NCBI GenBank assembly: GCA_018241405.1
Contig: JAFEDY010000006.1
Span: forward strand, 3,681 to 53,001
Direction of reading: 5' to 3'
DNA: 49,321 bases
Source: Pseudomonadota bacterium
Lineage (GTDB): Bacteria; Pseudomonadota; Gammaproteobacteria; Burkholderiales; Burkholderiaceae_C
Positions 45,625 to 49,321 of this stretch are shown here, in pieces (position 1 is the stretch's first letter; each line of letters begins with the position of its first letter). Made by a program: the position numbers and the translations under genes. The notes under the pieces are model-generated. The model ran no database searches, was not told where the DNA came from, and saw only the letters and a list, made by a program, of their open reading frames with translations.

Positions 45625-45897
45625 ATGCTGGTACTGCCGACCGAACTCACCCACCGCCAGGCTTCGGTCAGTCTGCGCATGTTGCTGCAGGCGCAGAAGG
45701 CCCTGGGCGAGCCGCAGGTGGTGGTGGACGCCGGGGCACTCGCCACCTTTGACTCCTCGGCCCTGGCCGTGCTGCTGGAATGCCGCCGCGCCGCGGTCTT
45801 CGAGGGCAAGGGCTTCGCCGTCAAGGCACTGCCGCCGGCCCTCGCCAGCCTGGCGGGCCTGTACGGTGTGCAGGAGCTGCTTCCACCCCTGGGGTGA
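45625..45897 (+). CDS. mlaB: STAS-domain protein MlaB
   Basis: A protein of 90 residues. A single STAS domain with VVVDAGALATFDSSALAVLLECRR, where the DSSAL loop is the usual phosphorylation or contact site, as in MlaB of E. coli, which binds MlaF and activates it. It lies 17 bases after mlaC, completing the Mla set. ATG 45625 is the most likely start. Confidence 0.9.
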   Translation: MLVLPTELTHRQASVSLRMLLQAQKALGEPQVVVDAGALATFDSSALAVLLECRRAAVFEGKGFAVKALPPALASLAGLYGVQELLPPLG

Positions 45898-45955
45898 AGC
45901 CCGGTGTGGGCGCGAGGGCGGCCAGGGCGATACTCGAAAAAAACGAAGAATTCAT

Positions 45956-47254
45956 ATGCCCAAAGCGGAACCTGCCACGCCGTCGGCCACGCCGGCGCAC
46001 GATCCATTTCGCCAGCTTCTCGACGAGGTGGGCGCCTTTGTCTACACCACCGACCTGCTGGGGCGCTACACCTATGCCAACCGACTGGTATTGGACCTGC
46101 TGGGGCATCCTCTCGACTATGTCGTAGGCAAGGACATCAGCCATTTTTTTGGTGAAAAGGGCAACGAAGCCCTGCGCGAGAACGATGAGCGCGTGCTGCG
46201 CCGTGGCGAGACCATCGCGCGCGAGGAAAGCAACCTCATCATGGCCACCGGCGAGCTGCGCACCTATTGGTCGCTGAAAAAGCCGCTGCGCGATCCCGCG
46301 GGCAACATCGTCGGTCTGCTGGGCATCTCGCACGACATCACCGAGAAAAAGCGCCTGGAAGACCGCGTACGCAAGCAGAAGGAGCTGCTCGACACGGTGC
46401 TCGACAACGTGGACGCGCTGGTCTACATGAAGGACGCCAACCGACGCTTCATCTACGCCAACCAGCATGTGGCCGACGCCCTGGGGCACCCGCTGGAGCG
46501 CATCATCGGCAGCCTTGACACAGAGGTGCTGCCGCGCGCGCTGGCCGACAGGTTCTGGGCGCTGGACCAGAAAATCTTCGCATCGGGACAGCGCCACACC
46601 AGCGAGGAGGCACTGGTCGATGGCTCCGGAAGGGAGCGCCATTACTGGAGCGTGGTCGTACCCCTGCCAGGGCCAGACGGCACGCCCGCCGTGATTGGCC
46701 TGAGCACCGACATCACCGAGCTGCACGAGCTCAAGGAGGAGCTCAAGCGCCAGGCCAGCACCGATGGCCTGACGGGCCTGGCCAACCGTCGCAGCTTCTG
46801 CGCACGTGCCGCGCATGAGTTTGAGCGCAGCCGCAGGCATGGGGCGCCGCTGTCCCTGATCGCCATCGACATCGACCATTTCAAGCGCCTGAACGACAGC
46901 TTTGGCCACCCTTTGGGCGATCGCGTGTTGCGCGAGTTCGCCGCCTGCTGCCAGCGCATGCTGCGTGACGGCGATCTGTGCGCGCGTACCGGCGGCGAGG
47001 AATTCTGCGTGCTGCTGCCGGACACGGACTTGGACGGAGCGCTTCCCATTGCCGAGCGCATCCGGGCATTGACGGGTGCCCTGTGTCTTGACGATCAAAG
47101 CCCGCAGCTGCGTATCAGCGCCAGCTTCGGCGTCGCTGGTCTGGCGCCTGGTGACCAGAGCTTCGACGCGCTGTTCGCGCGTGCCGACCGGGCGCTCTAC
47201 AGCGCCAAGGAACAGGGCAGGGACCGCATCTATTCCTGGCGCGAGTGCGCCTGA
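45956..47254 (+). CDS. Diguanylate cyclase with two PAS domains
   Basis: A protein of 432 residues. PAS 1 at about residues 20-135 (FVYTTDLLGRYTYANRLVLDLLG), PAS 2 at about 145-260 (ALVYMKDANRRFIYANQHVADALG), then a linker helix and a GGDEF domain (STDGLTGLANRRSF, DIDHFKRLNDSFGHPLGD). The active motif is GGEEF, and RDGD five residues before it matches the inhibitory I-site. It should make cyclic di-GMP. No membrane segment or signal peptide, so the PAS domains sense a cytoplasmic cue. It sits between mlaB (58 bases before) and the ABC exporter; whether it belongs to the mla transcript is not clear. Confidence 0.93.
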   Translation: MPKAEPATPSATPAHDPFRQLLDEVGAFVYTTDLLGRYTYANRLVLDLLGHPLDYVVGKDISHFFGEKGNEALRENDERVLRRGETIAREESNLIMATGELRTYWSLKKPLRDPAGNIVGLLGISHDITEKKRLEDRVRKQKELLDTVLDNVDALVYMKDANRRFIYANQHVADALGHPLERIIGSLDTEVLPRALADRFWALDQKIFASGQRHTSEEALVDGSGRERHYWSVVVPLPGPDGTPAVIGLSTDITELHELKEELKRQASTDGLTGLANRRSFCARAAHEFERSRRHGAPLSLIAIDIDHFKRLNDSFGHPLGDRVLREFAACCQRMLRDGDLCARTGGEEFCVLLPDTDLDGALPIAERIRALTGALCLDDQSPQLRISASFGVAGLAPGDQSFDALFARADRALYSAKEQGRDRIYSWRECA

Positions 47255-47328
47255 GGCCCACCGTCGCGCCAGGCGGACCCTGTCCGCCACCCGATACCCC
47301 CGCGGGCACCGGTTTAGCGGCGGCGATT

Positions 47329-47334
47329 TAGAAT
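47329..47334 (+). promoter_or_regulatory. TAGAAT -10 box before the ABC exporter genes
   Basis: TAGAAT lies 11 bases before the ATG at 47346, giving an expected leader of about five bases. It lies in the 91-base gap after the diguanylate cyclase gene and suggests the exporter has its own start. Confidence 0.45.
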
Positions 47335-47345
47335 GCCCGGTTCCC

Positions 47346-48266
47346 ATGACCGCCGTATCCTTCCAATCCGTCTCCAAGATCTTCCCCACGCCGCGCGGGC
47401 CCTTCCAGGCCCTGCATGGCGTCAGCCTGGACATCGAGGAGGGCGAGTTCTTCGGCCTGCTGGGCCCCAACGGCGCCGGCAAGACCACCATGATCAGCAT
47501 TTTGGCGGGCCTGTCGCGCGCCAGCAGCGGCCGCGTGTCGGTGCTGGGCCACGACGTGCAGTCCGACTTTGCCAATGCCCGCCGGCGCCTGGGCGTGGTG
47601 CCGCAGGAGCTGGTGTTCGACCCCTTCTTCAACGTGCGCGAGGCGCTGCGCATCCAGTCGGGCTACTTCGGCGTGAAGAACAACGACGCCTGGATCGACG
47701 AGCTGCTGGAAAGCCTGGGCCTGGCCGATAAGGCCCAGGCCAACATGCGCCAGCTGTCGGGCGGCATGAAGCGGCGCGTGCTGGTGGCCCAGGCGCTGGT
47801 GCACAAGCCGCCCATCATCGTGCTCGACGAGCCCACGGCCGGCGTGGACGTGGAGCTGCGCCAGACGCTGTGGCAGTTCATCGCCAAGCTGAACAGGCAA
47901 GGCCACACGGTGCTCTTGACCACGCATTACCTGGAAGAGGCCGAGGCCCTGTGCGGGCGCATCGCCATGCTGAAAAACGGCCGCGTGGTGGCCCTCGACA
48001 GCACCAGCAAGCTGCTGCAGAGCGCCAACGCCAGCGTGCTGCAGTTCAAGACCGACGCGCCGCTGCCGCCGCTGCTGGCACCGCTGGCGCGCGTCACCGG
48101 GCGCATCGTGCAGCTGCCCGCGCATGACGCCGCCGAGATCGAGCGCCACCTGGCGGCGCTGCGCCAGGCCGGCGTGGCCAGCGAGGACGTGGAGATACGC
48201 CGCGCCGACCTGGAGGACGTGTTCCTCAAGGTCATGAACACCGAAGCCGAGGGGGCCGCGGCATGA
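47346..48266 (+). CDS. ABC-2 type transporter, ATP-binding protein (YadG-like)
   Basis: A protein of 306 residues. Walker A GPNGAGKTT, signature LSGGMKRRVLVAQALVHKP, Walker B IIVLDEPTAGVDVEL, switch LLTTHYLEEAEALC, and a C-terminal extension of about 85 residues, typical of ABC-2 drug or polysaccharide exporters. Together with the next gene it resembles YadG-YadH of E. coli, whose substrate is unknown. It overlaps the permease gene by 4 bases. Confidence 0.92.
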   Translation: MTAVSFQSVSKIFPTPRGPFQALHGVSLDIEEGEFFGLLGPNGAGKTTMISILAGLSRASSGRVSVLGHDVQSDFANARRRLGVVPQELVFDPFFNVREALRIQSGYFGVKNNDAWIDELLESLGLADKAQANMRQLSGGMKRRVLVAQALVHKPPIIVLDEPTAGVDVELRQTLWQFIAKLNRQGHTVLLTTHYLEEAEALCGRIAMLKNGRVVALDSTSKLLQSANASVLQFKTDAPLPPLLAPLARVTGRIVQLPAHDAAEIERHLAALRQAGVASEDVEIRRADLEDVFLKVMNTEAEGAAA

Positions 48267-49018
48267 CCGGCTGGCAGACCCTGTTCTACAAGGAGGTGCT
48301 GCGCTTCTGGAAGGTGGCCTTCCAGACCGTGGCCGCGCCCGTGCTCACGGCCGTGCTCTACCTCCTGATCTTCAGCCATGTGCTGGAGGACCGCGTGCAA
48401 GTCTATGGCCAGCTGAGCTACACCGCCTTCCTGGTGCCGGGCCTCGTCATGATGAGCGTGCTGCAGAACGCCTTTGCCAACAGCTCATCGAGTCTCATCC
48501 AGAGCAAGATCATGGGCAACTTGGTGTTTGTGCTGCTCACCCCGTTGTCGCATTGGGCCTGGTTCTTCGCCTATGTGGGCTCGTCGGTGCTGCGCGGGCT
48601 GCTCGTGGGCCTGGGGGTGTTTGCCGTGACGCTGTTCTTTGCGCAGCCCGCGTTTGCCGCGCCGCTGTGGGTGGCCGTGTTTGCCCTGCTGGGCGCGGCA
48701 TTGCTGGCCACGCTGGGGTTGATCGCCGGGCTGTGGGCCGACAAGTTCGACCAGATGGCCTCGTTCCAGAACTTCCTCATCATGCCCATGACGTTCCTGT
48801 CGGGCGTGTTCTATTCCATCCACTCGCTGCCTGCCTTCTGGCAGCAGGCCAGCCGCTTCAACCCGTTCTTCTACATGATCGACGGTTTTCGCTACGGCTT
48901 TTTCGGCGTGAGCGACGTGACGCCCTGGCTCAGCCTGGCCATCGTTGGCGGCGCCTGGGCGGCCGTCAGCCTGCTCGCACTGCACCTGCTGCGCACGGGC
49001 TACAAGATTCGGAACTAG
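48263..49018 (+). CDS. ABC-2 type transporter, permease (YadH-like)
   Basis: A protein of 251 residues with six membrane segments. FLVPGLVMMSVLQNAFANSSSSLIQSKIMGNLVFVLLTPLSHWAW is the conserved ABC-2 membrane block, and IMPMTFLSGVFYSIHSLPAFWQQASRFNPFFYMIDGFRYGFFG the YadH-type C-terminal region. It is coupled to the ATPase gene by ATGA at 48263 and is followed after 2 bases by the BolA gene. Confidence 0.92.
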   Translation: MTGWQTLFYKEVLRFWKVAFQTVAAPVLTAVLYLLIFSHVLEDRVQVYGQLSYTAFLVPGLVMMSVLQNAFANSSSSLIQSKIMGNLVFVLLTPLSHWAWFFAYVGSSVLRGLLVGLGVFAVTLFFAQPAFAAPLWVAVFALLGAALLATLGLIAGLWADKFDQMASFQNFLIMPMTFLSGVFYSIHSLPAFWQQASRFNPFFYMIDGFRYGFFGVSDVTPWLSLAIVGGAWAAVSLLALHLLRTGYKIRN

Positions 49019-49020
49019 CA

Positions 49021-49266
49021 ATGACTGCAGACCACATCAAAGACCTCATCCGCGCCGGCCTGGCCTGCGACTACATCACCCTCGAAGGCGATGGCCGCCA
49101 TTGGTATGCCGTCATCGTCTCGCCCGAGTTCGAGGGCAAGCGCCCGATTGCGCGCCACCAGCGCGTCTACGCCACGCTGGGCGACAAGATGGCGCGCGAC
49201 GAGGTGCATGCGCTATCGATGAAGACCTTCACCCCGGCCGAGTGGGCCGCGGCGCAGCAGGGTTGA
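49021..49266 (+). CDS. BolA-family protein (IbaG-like)
   Basis: A protein of 81 residues. HIKDLIRAGLACDYITLEGDGRHWYAVIVSP and RHQRVYATLGDKMARDEVHALSMKTFTPAEW are the BolA fold; the His in the first and second halves are candidate iron-sulfur or metal ligands. Members bind monothiol glutaredoxins and act in iron-sulfur handling. The place after an Mla/YadGH block matches ibaG beside mla genes in E. coli. Start at ATG 49021. Confidence 0.9.
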   Translation: MTADHIKDLIRAGLACDYITLEGDGRHWYAVIVSPEFEGKRPIARHQRVYATLGDKMARDEVHALSMKTFTPAEWAAAQQG

Positions 49267-49279
49267 TGCTATTTTTGTG

Positions 49280-49321
49280 ATAGCTGTTAGCGCTTGATAG
49301 GTAAGCGTTGGCGGCACATTT
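49280..49321 (+). repeat. Second copy of the AGCGCTT hairpin repeat
   Basis: TAGCTGTTAGCGCTTG followed by TAAGCGTTGGCGGC, close to 6881-6925 (GCTGTTAGCGCTTG shared exactly). It begins 13 bases after the BolA stop and runs off the window, so its end is unseen. Confidence 0.6.

Overview
The window is a contiguous piece of a GC-rich chromosome from a betaproteobacterium, most likely a Comamonadaceae member near Acidovorax, Alicycliphilus or Diaphorobacter. This rests on the protein families, on the gene orders (ffh / ccsB-like / small Zn protein / pilS / pilR / ampD; gltB-gltD; mlaFEDA-mlaC-mlaB; accB-accC-prmA), and on many genes whose -10 box sits only 6-11 bases before the start codon. No database search was possible, so the genus is inferred. 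I found no rRNA, tRNA, CRISPR array or prophage.

Layout: 1-153 is the tail of an unidentified gene. 248-5153 holds a PglL/Wzy-type O-oligosaccharyltransferase, a YqiA-like esterase divergent from rodA, and tldD. 5154-6525 is a DAHP synthase gene preceded by a complete-looking attenuator: an 18-codon leader peptide with seven aromatic residues in a row, followed by an intrinsic terminator. 6557-9569 has a hypothetical gene, mpl (minus strand), a hypothetical gene and a TlpA-like thioredoxin. 9680-14580 has accB-accC, prmA, a zinc-ribbon DUF3426 protein and a PfkB sugar kinase. 14606-19727 (minus) has a histone H1-like Lys/Ala protein, nrdB and nrdA, with tandem NrdR boxes over the nrdA promoter. 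19819-24579 (minus) is ampD, pilR, pilS, a small Cys/His protein and a cytochrome c assembly protein, divergent from ffh (24665-26044).

26047-30531 is the accessory-looking part. It has a decayed IS1595-type element just after ffh, an HTH/Sel1-repeat gene interrupted at a 15-G homopolymer, the major pilin gene pilA with a sigma-54 promoter and palindromic upstream sites, a TfpX/TfpZ pilin accessory gene, a Uma2-type nuclease gene, and a RAYT transposase gene bounded by perfect inverted repeats. 30595-36961 is gltB-gltD (glutamate synthase). 37155-39470 is a polar amino-acid ABC transporter. 39497-41290 is a DUF3422 membrane protein and speD. 41291-41943 carries no gene but holds a MITE-like palindrome and a second hairpin repeat. 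41944-45897 is the Mla phospholipid-transport operon, followed by a PAS-PAS-GGDEF diguanylate cyclase, a YadG/YadH-type ABC exporter and a BolA protein.

How the genes fit together: pilS/pilR, the sigma-54 pilA promoter, the pilin, TfpX and the PglL-like ligase suggest one type IV pilus production and glycosylation circuit spread over about 28 kb. rodA, mpl and ampD serve peptidoglycan elongation and recycling. gltBD and the amino-acid transporter serve nitrogen assimilation. The Mla genes maintain outer-membrane lipid asymmetry. The strongest leads for new biology are the aromatic attenuator, the poly-G contingency-like tract beside the pilin promoter, and the recurrent leaderless-type promoters.
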